In this document: positions 31,241 through 43,788 of the stretch, piece after piece | Layout: each line of letters starts with the position of its first letter | How positions within the stretch are numbered: the stretch's first letter is position 1 | Assembly (NCBI RefSeq): GCF_964656455.1 | Contig: NC_135720.1 | Coordinates: 105,722,696-105,786,695, forward strand | Direction: 5' to 3' | Source: Halichoerus grypus | Lineage: Eukaryota; Chordata; Mammalia; Carnivora; Phocidae | Length of the DNA stretch: 64,000 bases | Notes under the pieces: generated by a model | What the model was told of the DNA's origin: nothing | Databases searched by the model: none | The model's input: only the letters and a program-made list of their open reading frames with translations | Position numbers and translations under genes: made by a program

Positions 31241-31391
31241 GAGCAGTTGCTGAAGTCCAGATTTCCAGAAGGAAGGACTGCAGAAGACATCTTTGCCTCA
31301 GGGAGGCAGGGATAGAAGCCACAGAGACCAAAGAAATAATGAGCACCCTGGGGTCAGTAGGCAGTCACCTCCAGGGTCTGACTTCCGGAAG
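31241..31391 (+). other. candidate orphan exon downstream of ZNF318
   Basis: A 151-nt block has a very good acceptor (ctctccctttcttttcag) and a strong donor (gaag|gtaggt) although no gene is known to me here. In phase 0 it reads EQLLKSRFPEGRTAEDIF... and stops at TAG 31,313. A second frame is open from 31,254 through the donor and reads a charged, RS-like segment (RDRSHRDQRNNEHPG). A phase-0 internal donor in ZNF318 exon 10 (25,770) or the exon 9 end (22,283) could splice to it in frame. It may be an alternative ZNF318 3' exon, a decayed exon or chance; no transcript evidence is available here. Confidence 0.4.
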
Positions 31392-32730
31392 GTAGGTATG
31401 GCTGCCGGAACAGGGATGGGTTGTGGAGAAGGCCCTCAGCTGCCAGCAAATGGCGAGTTGGGTGAGCAAATGTTGTATATGTATGTCTGTATCTTTGTAG
31501 CAGTAGAAGAGGAACAAGATAAGGATAGGCATAGAGATGTATATTTTAAGCTTGCCACTCCTCATCTCAATTTTATCTCCTAACTTCCATCTCTCATTTT
31601 GTACCATGATACTTATGTTAAAGCTGTGGCTTTCAGATCTTCTCATCCTTCCTGGAGCCTGGGCCCCAGTGTTCCCAGCAAGTAGAACATCTACTATTTC
31701 AGTTTCATTACTGGTCCATATAAGAATCAAGGTAAAAATTGGCTATGTCCTTAGAGGAGTGGGGTATGAGTAGACAAAAGAGGTGGAAGGAAGGGGAGAC
31801 AACCACAAAGGTGGTGTTTGAAAAATCCTGGGATTTCAGACTTCAGGACAGCTGTCTACCAGTTTCCATTCAGTCTTACTATCTCTCCTATACACATTGA
31901 AACATCTGGCACGCAGAAGCAGGCAAGCATCATTTCATACTACCAAGGAAACCCCTTCCTCTCTATCTAAAATACCAGCAGGTGTTTCATTTACTCCTTT
32001 TTGCATTTTGGGACTGTGGAGGATGAGAACAAAAATCAAATAAAATTTAGCTGACCTTTAAGTCCTTTAAACTCTGAGATTCATTTAAATCTGAGCTGCC
32101 CCTGATCCAGATTTATCCTTAAAACTGTTAGCCTACTTTTGTTCCTGATTTGTAAATCCAGGCATTTTTAGAGTCCCAGAGGTCTACCCAAATAAATCTA
32201 TAGTTTGGGTAGGTTTTGGAACTACTCATAATACTACAAGTACAAAGAACTGCATAATACCCAACCAGAGCCATCAAAAGAGTAAGAAGTAAGGAGTTAA
32301 GGGTTAAGAAGTATCTCAGGGCCTCTGGCTGTTGAGGCTGAAATCAGTTAAGGACTACTCATTCCTAAGGCATCAACCCTGTGGATGAAGCAATGGAAAG
32401 CGTTCTGGGGCCAGGGCTGCCAACACTTTGTCACCACCGCTTTTGACTTTCTCTCCCTTGCTCTAGCCCAAGGTCTGTTTCTCATCAGCTACCACATTCC
32501 TCTGCTCAGGGACAATCAGGGCTGTTGGTCACAGTTTTCATTCCCAACTGCGACTCACCTACCCCCATTCTCCAGTGGTATCTGAGGTCCACCTCCAAGA
32601 TGTGCTGATCTGAGGGATGGGCAGGGGGAAAGGGAACATTTCCAGAGTAATATTTTCCCTTTGAACTTCTTTTATTTAATATGCTAGAGTTCACATATAT
32701 TATAAAAGTATTTAAGATCTTTTTTATTGA

Positions 32731-32923
32731 GGGGCACCTGGGTGGCTCAGTCGGTTGAGTGTCTGCCTTCAGCTCGGGTCATGATCCCGGGGTCCTGGGA
32801 TTGAGCCCCGCATCGGGCTCCCTGCTCGGTGGAGAGCCTGCTTCTCCCTCTCCCTCTGCCTCCCCCACTTGTAATCTCTCTCTCTCTCTGTGTCAAATAA
32901 ATAAAATCTTAAAAAAAAAAAAA
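32731..32923 (+). mobile_element. Can-SINE
   Basis: Full copy with 16-nt target repeats agatcttttttattga at 32,715-32,730 and 32,924-32,939, inserted at an L1 3' end. Confidence 0.95.
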
Positions 32924-33006
32924 AGATCTTTTTTATTGAAATATATTTCATATAACATTAAATTTCTTGTAACATAAGATTCACCATTTTAAAGTGTAAA
33001 ATCCAG

Positions 33007-33198
33007 GGTACCTGGGTGGCTCAGTCAGTTAAGCGTCTGCCTTCAGCTCAGGTCATGATCCCAGGTTTCTGGGATCAAGTCCCACATGGGGCCTCCTGCT
33101 TAGCGGGGAGCCTGCTTCTCCCTCTCCCTCTGCCCCTCCCCTGCTCATGCTCTCTTTCTCTCGCTCTCTCAAATGAATAAAATCTTTTTTTTAAATAA
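33007..33198 (+). mobile_element. Can-SINE nested in L1
   Basis: Flanked by gtgtaaaatccag at 32,994-33,006 and 33,199-33,211. Confidence 0.95.
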
Positions 33199-34823
33199 GT
33201 GTAAAATCCAGTGATTTTTCGTATCTTCAAGATCGTGCAGCTATCACCACTATCTAATTCCAGAACATATCTACCACCCCCCCTAAAGAAGAACATACCC
33301 ATTAGCAGACACTCCCAATTATTCCCTACCCCAAAGCTGCTGGCAGTCACCAATCTGCTTTCCATCTCTGTGGATTTACCTATTCTGGGAAATTCGTATA
33401 AATGGAATCATACAATGTGTGGTCTTTTGTGTCCGGCTTCTTTCGTTTAACGTGTTTTCAAGGTTCATTCATCATGTTGTACCATGTGTCAGTACTTCAC
33501 TGTATTTTATAGTTGAATAATATTCTGCATGAATATACCACATTTTGTGTCTCTACTAGTTGAGGAATTTTGAGTTATTTCCACTTTTGGGCTATCATGA
33601 ATAATGCTGCCGTGAATGTGAAAATTTGTATACAAGTGTTCCTGTGGACAGAAGTTTTTCAGTCCTCTTGGGTATATCCTGGGTCATATGGTAACTCTTT
33701 AACTTTTTAAAAGTAAAGTTTTATTTTAAAGTACAAGGTGCATATAAAAAACAAAAGTACACACATCACAATTGTTCAGCCCCAAGATTTTAACAGAATG
33801 ACCACACCTGGGTAACCAGCACCCAAATCAAAAAATAAAATATGACCAACAACCCTGAAGCCCTTCTTGCGTCCTCTTCCAGTCACTACTTTCCCAAAAT
33901 GTAATCACTTTTCTGACTGCTATCTCAGGTATTGTGGTTTTGTTTTTATTTTTGTTTTTTAAGGAGGTGAAATTCACGTAACAAAATAACCACTTTAAAA
34001 TAAACAAGTGACATTTGGTATATTTACAATGTTGTGTAACCATTACCTCTGTCTAGTTCCAAAACCTTTTCATCACCCCAAAATAAAACCTTGTGTCTGT
34101 TAAGCGGTTAGTTCTCATTCCTACCTCCCTGCAGCCCCTGGCAATTACCAGTCTGCTTTCTGTCTCTATGATGTACCATATTCTGGTTATTTCACATAAA
34201 TGGAGTCCTAGGATATGTGACCTTTTCTGTCTGGCTTCTTTCACTTAGCATAATGTTTTTGAGGTTAATCCATGTTGTAGCATGGCTGAATAATATTCCA
34301 TTGTATGTGTATGCCGCAGTTTGTTTATCCATTCATTCATTGATGGACATTTGGGTTATCTCGACCTTTTAGCTATTGTGAATAGTACTGCTGTGAACAT
34401 TCATGAATAAGTATGTGTTTGAGTACCTGTTTTCACTTCTTTTCAGAATATAACTAGAAGTGGAATTGCTAAGTCATATGATTATTTTATGTTTAACTTT
34501 TTGAGGAACTGCCAAACTTTTCCACAGCACCTTTATCATTTTACATCCCTTTCAGCAATGTACAATGGTTCCAATTTCTCCATATTCATAACACTTGTTA
34601 ATTTCTTTTTTATATATATTATAGCCATCCTAGTGTTTCATTGTGGTTTTGATTTACCTTTCCTTGATAACTAATTATATTGAGCATCTTTTCATGTGCT
34701 TTTTGGCATTTTATATATCTTTTTAGAGAAATGTCTACTCAAGTCCTTTGCCCATTTTTTAATTGGGTTGTCTTTTTGTTCTACAATTGTAAGGACTCTA
34801 TATATTCTGGATACTAGACCTTT

Positions 34824-35015
34824 TTTTTTTTTAAAGATTTTATTTATTTGACAGAGAGAGACACAGTGAGAGAGGGAACACAAGCAGGGGGAGTGGGAGA
34901 GGGAAAAGCAGGCTTCCCGCCGAGCAGGGAGCCCGATGCGGGGCTCGATCCCAGGACCTGGGATCACGACCTGAGCCGAAGGCAGACGCTTAATGACTGA
35001 GCCACCCAGGCGCCC
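34824..35015 (-). mobile_element. Can-SINE nested in L1
   Basis: Flanked by 17-nt repeats ctggatactagaccttt at 34,807-34,823 and 35,016-35,032. Confidence 0.96.
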
Positions 35016-35837
35016 CTGGATACTAGACCTTTATCAGATATATGATTTAAGGTATTTTCCCCATGCTATATGTTGTCTTTTCACTTTCTTCATAATATCG
35101 ATGCACAAAAGATTTTAATTTTGATTAAGTCCAATTTATCCATTTTTTCTTTTATTACTTGTGGTTCTGGCATAATATTTAAGAAACTATTGCCAAATCT
35201 AAAACCATGAAGATTTATCCCTATGTTTTCTTCTAAGAATTTTTTAGTTTTAGCTCTTATGTTTAGGTTGTTGACCTGTTTTGAGTTAATTTTTGTATAT
35301 AGTGTGAGGTAGGGGTCCAACTGCATTCTTTTGTATGTGGAAGTACAGTTGTTCCAGGGCATTTGTTAAAGAGACTGTTTTTTCTACATTGAATGGTCTA
35401 GGCATTCTTGTTGGAAATTGATTGGCTATTGATGTATGGATTTATTTCTGGACTCTCAGTTCTATTCCATTGGCTTATATGTCATCCTAATGCCAGTACT
35501 CTATTTTGATCACTGTAGTTTTGTAGTAAGTTTTGAAATTGAGAAGTGTGAGACTTCCAACTTTGTTCTTCTTTAAGATTGTTCTGCTGTTTGGGCCCCC
35601 TTGCATTTCATATGAATTTGAAGATTGGCTTTTCATTTCTGCAAAAAGGGTCATTGGAATTTTGATAGGGATTGTTTTAGATCTGTAGATCACTTTGGAT
35701 AGCATTACCATTTTGACAATATTAGATCTTCCAATCCATGAACATAGATGCCTTTTTGTTTATTAGGTCTTTAATATCTTTCAGCAGTATTTTGTAGTTT
35801 TATGTATGTCTTTCACGTCCTGGCTAAATTTATTCCT

Positions 35838-36039
35838 GGGGCGCCTGGGTGGCTCAGCTGGCTAAGTGTCTGCCTTCAGCTCAGGTTGTGATCCCAGGGT
35901 CCTGGGATCAAGCCCCACATCGGGCTCCCTGCTCCCCGGGAAGCCTGCTTCTCCCTCTCCCACTCCCCTGCTTGTGTTCCCTCTCTTGCTGTGTCTCTCT
36001 CTGTCAAATAAATTAAAAAAAAAAAAATCTTAAAAAAAA
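35838..36039 (+). mobile_element. Can-SINE nested in L1
   Basis: Flanked by taaatttattcct at 35,825-35,837 and 36,040-36,052. Confidence 0.95.
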
Positions 36040-36371
36040 TAAATTTATTCCTATGTGTTTTATTCTTTTGTATGCTATTGTAAATGGAATTGATTCTTAA
36101 TTTCCTATTGCAGGTGTATAGAAACACAATTTACTTTAATGAGTTGATCTTATATCCTGAAACTTTGTTGATCTTGTTAATTTCTTCTAGTTTTGTGTGT
36201 GTGTGGATTCTTTATATATATAATATATATTTTGTATATTATAAGATCATGTCATTTGAGAATAGAGATAGTTTCACCTCCCCCTTTCCAATTTGGATAC
36301 CTTTTATTTCTTTTTCTTCCCTAATCGCTTTAGCTAGAACTTCCAGTACAGTGTTTAAAAGCAGTGGTAAA

Positions 36372-36570
36372 GGGGCGCCTGGGTGGCTCAGTGGTTAAGG
36401 GTCTGCCTTCGGCTCAGGTCATGATCCCAGAGTCCTGGGATCGAGCCCCACATCGAGCCCCACATCGGGCTCCCTGCTCAGCAGGAAGCCTTCTTCTCCC
36501 TCTCCCACTCCCCCTGCTTGTGTTCCCTCTCTCTCTGTCAAATGAGTAAATAAAATCTTAAAAAAAAAAA
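36372..36570 (+). mobile_element. Can-SINE nested in L1, with internal 12-nt duplication
   Basis: Flanked by agcagtggtaaa at 36,360-36,371 and 36,571-36,582. gagccccacatc is tandemly repeated inside. Confidence 0.95.
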
Positions 36571-37080
36571 AGCAGTGGTAAAAGTGACATCCTTGTCTGG
36601 TTCCTACTTAATCATACAGTTTTTCATAGTATTATAATGCTTTCTTATTTCTGTAAGGTCAGTAGTAATGTCCTTTCATTTCTGATTTTAGTTACTTGCA
36701 TCTTCTTTTTTTCTAAGTAAATTTAGCTAAAGTTTTTTTTTTTTAATTTAGCTAAAGTTTTGCCAATTTTGTCAGTCTTTTCAAAGTACCAACTCTTGGT
36801 TGCATTGATTCTATTGTTCATCTCCGCTGTAATCTTTATTTCTTTCCTCCTACTATCTTTTAGTTTAGTTGGCTCTTTTTTTTTCTAGTTCCTCAAGGTG
36901 TAAAGTTAGGTTATTGATTTGAGATCTTTTTTTTTTAAAATGTTCATAGCTGTAATTTCCCTCTTAGCACTGTTTTCACTGCATCCCATGTGTTTTGATA
37001 TGTTGTATTTTTATTTTCATCCATCTCAAAGTATTTTATCATTTTCTTGTGAGTTCTTCTTCGACCCATTGGTTATTTAA

Positions 37081-37265
37081 TTTTTTTTTTTTTAAAGATT
37101 TTATTTATTTATTCATGAGAGACAGAGAGAGAGAGAGACAGAGGCAGAGGGAGAAGCAGGCTCCCCGCAGAGCAGGGAGCCCGATGCGGGACTCGATCCC
37201 AGGACCCTGGGATCATGACCTGAGCCGAAGGCAGATGCTTAACCGACTGAGCCACCCAGGCGTCC
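37081..37265 (-). mobile_element. Can-SINE nested in L1
   Basis: Flanked by 19-nt repeats cgacccattggttatttaa at 37,062-37,080 and 37,266-37,284. Confidence 0.96.
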
Positions 37266-37400
37266 CGACCCATTGGTTATTTAAGAGTGTGTTGTTCAAT
37301 TTCCACATTTTGAGAATTTTCCAGTTTTCCTTCTGTTGTTGATTTTTAGCATGATTCTGTTGTGGTTGGAGAAGATACTTTGTATGATTTCAGTCTTTTT

Positions 37401-37600
37401 TTTTTTTTAAGATTTTTTTTTTTTAATTTATTTATTTGACAGAGAGATAGGAGAGAGGGAACACAAGCAGGGGGAGTGGGAGAGGAAGAAACAGGCTTCC
37501 CGCTGAGCAGAGAGCCCGATGTGGGGCTCGATACCAGGACCCTGGGATCATGACCTGAGCCAAAGGCAGACGCTTAACGACTGAGCCACCCAGGCGCCCC
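37401..37600 (-). mobile_element. Can-SINE nested in L1
   Basis: Flanked by tgatttcagtcttttt copies beginning at 37,385 and 37,601. Confidence 0.94.
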
Positions 37601-37702
37601 TGATTTCAGTCTTTTTAAATGTATTGAGTTTTGTTTTGTGGACTAACATATGATCTATTCTGGAGAATGTTTTATGTGCACTTGAAAAGAATGTGTATTC
37701 TG

Positions 37703-37899
37703 GTTTTTTTTTTTTTTCTTAAGATTTTATTTATTTGTCAGAGAGAGAGAGAGTGTGCACAAGCAGGGGGAGTGGCAGGCAGAGGGAGAAGCAGGCTCCC
37801 TGTGGAGCAAGGACCTGATGTGGGACTCGATCCCAGGACCCTGGGATCATGACCTGAGCCGAAGGCAGACACTTAACCAACTGAGGCACCCAGGAGTCC
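37703..37899 (-). mobile_element. Can-SINE nested in L1
   Basis: Reverse copy; flanks aatgtgtattctg and agtgcgtattctg are a slightly diverged target repeat. Confidence 0.92.
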
Positions 37900-38799
37900 A
37901 GTGCGTATTCTGTTTCTGGATGAAGTATTCTGTATATGTCTGTTAGGTCTACTTAGTTCAGTGTTGTTCAAGTCCTCTCTTTCCTTATTGAACTTCTGTC
38001 TAGATGTTCTGTTCTTTATTGAAGTGAAGTATTGGAATCTCCAACTACTATTGTAGAACTCTCTCTCCCTTCATTTCAGTTCATCTCCATCCTTATGGTG
38101 TTTGTTACAATTGTGTGCTGATTAACATAGATTTTTGTGTGTGTTCTGATTAACATAGATTTACAGTTATTGTTTTATGCATTTGCCTTTTAAATCATAT
38201 AGGAAACTAATGGGGAGTTACAAACCAAATATACAATAATACTGGCTTTTATATTTACCTACATGGTTACTTTTACTGGATTTCTTTCTTTATACAGTTT
38301 GAGTTATTGTCTAGTGTCCTTTCATTTCAGCCTAAAGGATTCCCTTTTGTTTTTCATGTAGGACAGGTCTACTAGTGATGAACTCCTCAGCTTTTGTTTC
38401 TCTAGAAAGGTCTTAATTTCCCTTTTGTTTGAAGGATAGTTTTGTGGATATAGAATCTTGGTTGAGAGTCTTCTTTTTATTTCTCCTACTCAGAATAATT
38501 TCAATAGTCCTATCTTCAAGTTCACTCATTTTTTTCTTTTGCCAGCTTGAATCTGCTGTTGAATCCCTGTAATGAGTTTTCTGTTTCAGCTACTATACTT
38601 TTTAGCTCTAGAATTTTTATTTGGTTCTTATATTATAATAATAAATGTATATTAATATAATAATATAAATAATGTGTATCTCTTTATGGATATTCTTTAT
38701 TCATTTCTTCATTCTCCTAGTTTCCTTTAGATTTTTTGTCTATTGTTTTCTTTAGCTCTTTGAACATATTTAAGACATTTGATTTAAAATATTTGCCAA

Positions 38800-38920
38800 A
38801 TGGGGTGCCTGGCTGGCTTAGTGATTAGAACATGCAACTCTTGATCTTGGGGTTGTGAGTTTGAGCCCCATGTTGGGTGTAGAGATTACTTTAAAAAAAA
38901 TTTTAAAAATCTTAAAAAAA
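38800..38920 (+). mobile_element. old short Can-SINE relative nested in L1
   Basis: gcctggctggcttagtgatt body and tail actttaaaaaaaa. Confidence 0.82.
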
Positions 38921-40049
38921 TATAAAGTATTTGCCTTGTAAGTCCAGTGTTTGGGCTTCTTTGGTGATGGTTTCTATAAACTTCTTTTTTTTTTTTTTCC
39001 TGTGAATGAACCATACTTTCTTTATTCTTTTTATACCTTGTGATTTTTTTTTTTGTTTAAAACTGAACATTTTGAATATTACAGTGTGTCCATCTGGGAA
39101 TCATCCCCTTCCCAGGGTTTGTTGTTTTTGATTATTGAAGGCTGTTGTCATCCATTTGTTCATTGACTTTTCTAAACTATTTTTGCTAAGACTGCATTTC
39201 TTGTTGTGTGTGATCACTGAAACTCTGTTCCATTATCTCAGCAGTCAGTCAGTGTCCTGGCAGAGATTTCCTTAAATGGCTGGAGTAAAAACACCACCAC
39301 CACCTCTCCAGGTTTTTGTAGGTTGGCTCTGAGCTGGGGCACTACTTCAATGCTAAGCCAATTTGCCTGAAACTCTGCCTTAGCCTTCACCTCCTGATTG
39401 CATGGAACCCAAAGATCAGCCAAAGGTGCAAACCTAGGGTCCTCTCAGGTCTTTTCTGAACATGCATCTATCCCTGGGCATGCACTTTGTATGATGGATT
39501 TCCCCAATCACACAGTAGCCCTTCAGAGTCCTTATTTCCCCGTGTAGCTTCCTCCTCTGTCTCCTACTTGTCAGGCTTTTAGATCCATCTGCTGCTTGTT
39601 CAATTCTCTGTCTCTTGCTCTAGGCAGTCACCAGCAGCTTGGAAAGCTGCTCCAGGCTGAGGGGGCAAAACAAAGGTCAGACTCAGCATGGGTCCCGAAG
39701 GGAACCACCAGACAGGGCAAAATTGACAGCTACAGTCTTTTGAGAATAGGGTGCATCTCTCCTCCCCTGGCACTAGCAAGCCACACCAGGAATATGGACT
39801 ACTATCCCACAGTCACCACCGAACTGGGGAATAGGGGGATGGTAGACAGGTAAACAAAAATGCCGCAACATTTTGTTACTGAAATTTAACAGCTTCTTTT
39901 TTCATTAAGCACACCACTGGTTGGACTCCACTCTAAGTTTTATTAGATTCCAGAGTTTTGAAAAAGTTGCTTCTATCTGTTTTTGCCAGCTTAATGATAG
40001 CTTCAGTGAAGGACTGATTCTTGTAACTCTCTACTCTGCCATTTCTGTG

Positions 40050-40380
40050 AAATCACAATATATTTAACTTTTTGAGGAACTGTCAAACTGTTCTCCACAG
40101 CAACTGCATCACTTTACCCTCCTACCAGAAATGTGAGGGTTTCATTTTCTCCACATCTTTTCCAACACTTGTTATTTTCTTTTTCCTTTTTGATTACAGC
40201 CATCCTAGTGGATGTAAAAATGGTATGTCCTTATGGTTTTGATTTACACTTCTTTAATGACTAATGATGTCAAGCATTTTTTCATGTGCTTATTGGCCAT
40301 TTGTGTATCTTCTTTGGAAAACTATCCAAATTCTTTGCCTGTTATTTAATTGGATAACTTGTCTAAGATCCATTTTTTAT
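40050..40380 (-). mobile_element. second L1 3' fragment in reverse
   Basis: Repeats phrases already seen in the L1 next to it (ctttttgaggaactgtcaaa, gccatcctagtggatgt, ttttcatgtgcttattggcc), so it is a separate copy or a duplication. Confidence 0.65.
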
Positions 40381-43300
40381 ATATCATTTTCTAGTCTTTT
40401 TTCTTACATGGTTATCCTAAAAATCATGCATTAAGAAAATATGTATATAAAGCAATTTACAGTGTCAGAACTTTATACAACATGATGCAATTCTTAAATA
40501 CAAGAAGAAGCACAAGAACTGTATAAAGATGCACATTATATTAATTAGGACTCTTGGTTGTGACAGAAACCTAACTCAAACAACCTTAAGAAAAAATGGA
40601 TAGGGGATAATTTATTACTTGATACTGGGAAACTGGGGCAGAGTTAGATCCTGGAGGCCAGAGATGTCATTAGGACCCTCCCTTCCCCTTCCTCTCAGCT
40701 GTGCTTGGCCTCATTTTCTCTTCACTCAGGGGCAAGATAGCCTCTGCAGTCTCATGCTGCTATGGCCTTATAAGGTTTCTATCTAGAAAATGGAAGTGTA
40801 TTTTGCCTAATAACACCAAAAAGTCTCATGGAAAAGTCTCAGGGAAGAGGATGAGTGTGATTTGGGCCACACTTCTATCCCTGAACAATTACTGTGGACA
40901 GGTGGATAAAGTACTCAGACCAGGCCCTGGTCAGAAGCTCACCGTGGAAAGACAAGATCTACCCTACTGAACAATCTAGAATGGGGGGAGATGAGGTTCT
41001 TCAAAGGAAATCCTTCTAAGTAGAAAAGTGAGTGTCCCCTATACAGCTGCAAAGATTCAGTGCCACCTTGGTTTTATAGCCTTCCTCTTTGTGGCTTTTT
41101 ATCACAAAGTTCTTGTCCCCACAAGATACTGGTAATTGCTGCCCTGTTTTTGGTGGTGGGGGTTGGTAGTAATAAATGTAGTATGAATAAAGATGTTATA
41201 GCTCTGCCTCTTCCAAAAGCTCCAGAGAAGAAGAGAAAAAGCCCAGTCATTTTGGAGCTGGGAAGAGCCTGGAACTTGACTCCTGATTCTGTGATTTTGA
41301 GTTTCATAGAGGAACTGAGAAACTCCTCTATAAAAAGGTAAGCTTTTGCATTTTTCTGAATTCGTAAGATTAAACTGTTTTAGTTTCCTTAACATAGTCT
41401 CGTGACCTGGAACGACTATGCTTGTATATTATAAAAAATGAGATGAGGAACTTGCCAATAGTTCACATCACAGAGCATTGTCACCATCTGTCAGACCTAT
41501 AAGCAAGCTGACCACCAAGTTTCACTCCTCTTGTTTTCTTCTCGGTTTCCAGCATATGGATATATTTTTCATGCTGCAAATTATTTGGATGTAGTTATTT
41601 TTATGTATTTTTAGATGAAATACACATTTCCAAATGATATTTGCAAAACCAGGCCCATCTTTGTATGGAAAACCACTATTGAAAGCTGTTGTTGATTTCT
41701 TCATGAGCATAAGTTGAAGGCAACCATGGTGAGAGATCAGAGGGTCATTTCCTGCAGCCTTGATTCTGAATTAGCCCAGCTGATGCCACTGAATCACAAA
41801 ATGTAGCCCAGTCAATAACCCCAAGCAGCTAACCACAAGTAGCTATATACAGAATGCTCTCAACAGGTCCATGTAATGGCAGTAAGTGGATGCTGGAAAA
41901 CAAGAAAAAAGGTCAAACAGACTTGCTAGTGTGTTTTTAAGAAAACATTTCAGTCTGGTTTTGTCTTGTGTGTATGTTTCTATTTTTTTTTTTTTTTTTA
42001 AGTAACATAAATGGCAGAAAGTAAAGCTTTCTAGTTAGAGGAGAAACTCAGAAGATGGAATGAGAAAGCACACAGGTTATGTATGGGTAATAAAGGTTAA
42101 GTAACATGGTGATCAAAGAAAGGTAAGACTAATTTTTCATTAACATACCAGAACTGAGTGAAACCTTTCAAGAGTCATTGAGGAACAAAGTTTTTGATAA
42201 TGCCTTAAAAGTTATAAGCATATGCCCATATACTTGGACAAGTCTACAAAGATATAAAATAAGTGGACTTTAAAGTTGTAATCAAAACTCAGTGCTAACC
42301 TGAAACATTATAGCAGTCATATTTGTAAGGTGCTTTACAGTTTACTTAACACTTTCCCACATTCTCTCATTTGCCATATATTTAATGATACACATAATTG
42401 TGCCACATGCTAATTAAGCTTAATTAGTAAGTTCTTGTGAATGACTGCAATTAGTGGGACTGGTTTGCTGCCAAAGCAGATTTTCAGTTCTCTTTTTATT
42501 AGTTATCTAGTATTTGTAATCAGGATCAGTTTAAATCATATTCTGGTTTGCCTCATACATGCTGATCCTTATGGGTATGAAGAAACAAACTCCTAAATTC
42601 TTACTCCTAGCCACCTAAGCTTCCCTTGCCCCAGGGCTTGTGTTGTAATGAAACTCTTAACTCCTACCAGTCCCCTCCTAACTCCACATCTCTTCATTAG
42701 CCCTCATCTACTCACATTTGAGGGAGACTTGTGTATAACATTTAATATTCTTTCACCAATAAATATTTATTGAGCACTCTGTATCAGAGATTAAGCAAGG
42801 CATTGGAAGCATACACAGCGTTTGGCAAAGCATTCCTGGTCCCTGCCCTCATGGAGCTCACAGACTAACAAAGCCTAAATTTGGGGGTGGGGCGGGGGGG
42901 CAGGAAGTTGGCAAACCTATTTTATTCTCCCACTAAGCTACAAATGTAGCCTTTATTTCCTCATTTGGTTGAGCTCTCAAGTAGGGAAAACACAGGTGTT
43001 GTTGATTGTACCCCCTTGGCCCTCCAGCACAGGATGCTACGGGAGAGAATGCCTGGGGCCAATAGTCTGGTATTGAGTAGGTGAGGGGGACCTGAAGTTA
43101 GGCAGGAATTAGTGAGATGAAGATATTGAGGAAGCAAGTTCCCAGAAGGGAGATAGCATTTGCAAAGGCCCTGAGGCAGGAAAGGATTTCACAGGTTTAT
43201 GAAGCTCATTTAGTGTGGCTGGAGGGAGAAACAGGAGAAATGGCTAGAACTGGAAAGGTGAGGTCCTTAGAGCCAAGTTAAAAACTTTACCTTGAGGGCA

Positions 43301-43530
43301 CTGAGAAGCCATGGAAAAGCTTTAGTGACATTCCCTTGTCTCTTGCAACCCATTATTTACCTGGAGAGGTCCTCTTACCTTTAGGCACAGAGGTGCTGTG
43401 CAGACAAGGTGCTATTCAGACTCAAACACATGGGCAGCTTAGCAGAAACCATGCTTAGAAGCAGGGAGTGGAAAGAGTATGAGCTTGAGAGTCTTGGGTC
43501 TGTATGATTTGAAGAAATCTCTTAACTTCT
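40381..43530. other. intergenic sequence
   Basis: No supported gene. 40,540-40,960 looks like a degraded repeat I cannot name. 42,750-43,330 resembles L2 (atatttattgagcactctgt, ggccctgaggcaggaaagg). A T17 run lies near 41,983. Confidence 0.45.
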
Positions 43531-43547
43531 CCAAGCCACTCTCCTTT

Positions 43548-43748
43548 ATTTATTTATTTATTTTTAAGATTTTATTTATTTATTTGACAGAGAGATAGCG
43601 AGAGCAGGAACACAAGCAGGGGGAGTGGGAGAGGGAGAAGCAGGCTTCCCACTGAGCAGGGAGCCCGATGCGGAGCTCGATCCCAGGACCCTGGGACCAT
43701 GACCTGAGCCGAAGGCAGACGCTTAACGACTGAGCCACCCAGGCGCCC
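43548..43748 (-). mobile_element. Can-SINE
   Basis: Flanked by ccaagccactctccttt at 43,531-43,547 and 43,749-43,765. Confidence 0.95.
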
Positions 43749-43788
43749 CCAAGCCACTCTCCTTTTATGTACAATTGATGATGTAGCA

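Larger units (their letters stand above)
29207..32713. other. intergenic stretch around the orphan exon candidate
   Basis: Apart from the aberrant SINE head (30,323) and the exon candidate (31,241) I see unique AT-rich sequence and no supported gene. Confidence 0.5.
32714..33710 (-). mobile_element. old L1 3' end, reverse, split by two SINEs
   Basis: attgaaatatatttcatata, tcaccattttaaagtgtaaa, tatcaccactatctaattcc and gctatcatgaataatgctgc are the reverse of L1M 3' sequence. Confidence 0.78.
33950..40050 (-). mobile_element. large ancient L1 in reverse, broken by nested SINEs
   Basis: Starts with a reversed 3' UTR (gtgaaattcacgtaacaaaa) and continues through the reversed C-terminal part of ORF2. 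Minus-strand fragments near 35,090-35,362 and 35,487-35,711 read remnants of the reverse transcriptase C-terminal domain (for example KVGSLTLLNFKTYYKTTVIK). The sequence continues leftward in element terms to about 40,050 through the 5' part of ORF2 or ORF1-like sequence. Many stops and frameshifts; not functional. The exact 5' limit and subfamily are uncertain, and more than one element may be joined. Confidence 0.75.

Noticed and set aside
35090..35711. Minus-strand ORFs resembling reverse transcriptase ends
   Set aside because: Remnants of a decayed L1 ORF2 broken by stops and SINEs; not functional genes.
34824..37899. Regularly spaced similar units, considered as an array such as CRISPR
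   Set aside because: Units are about 200-nt SINEs in both orientations with individual target duplications; host is a mammal.
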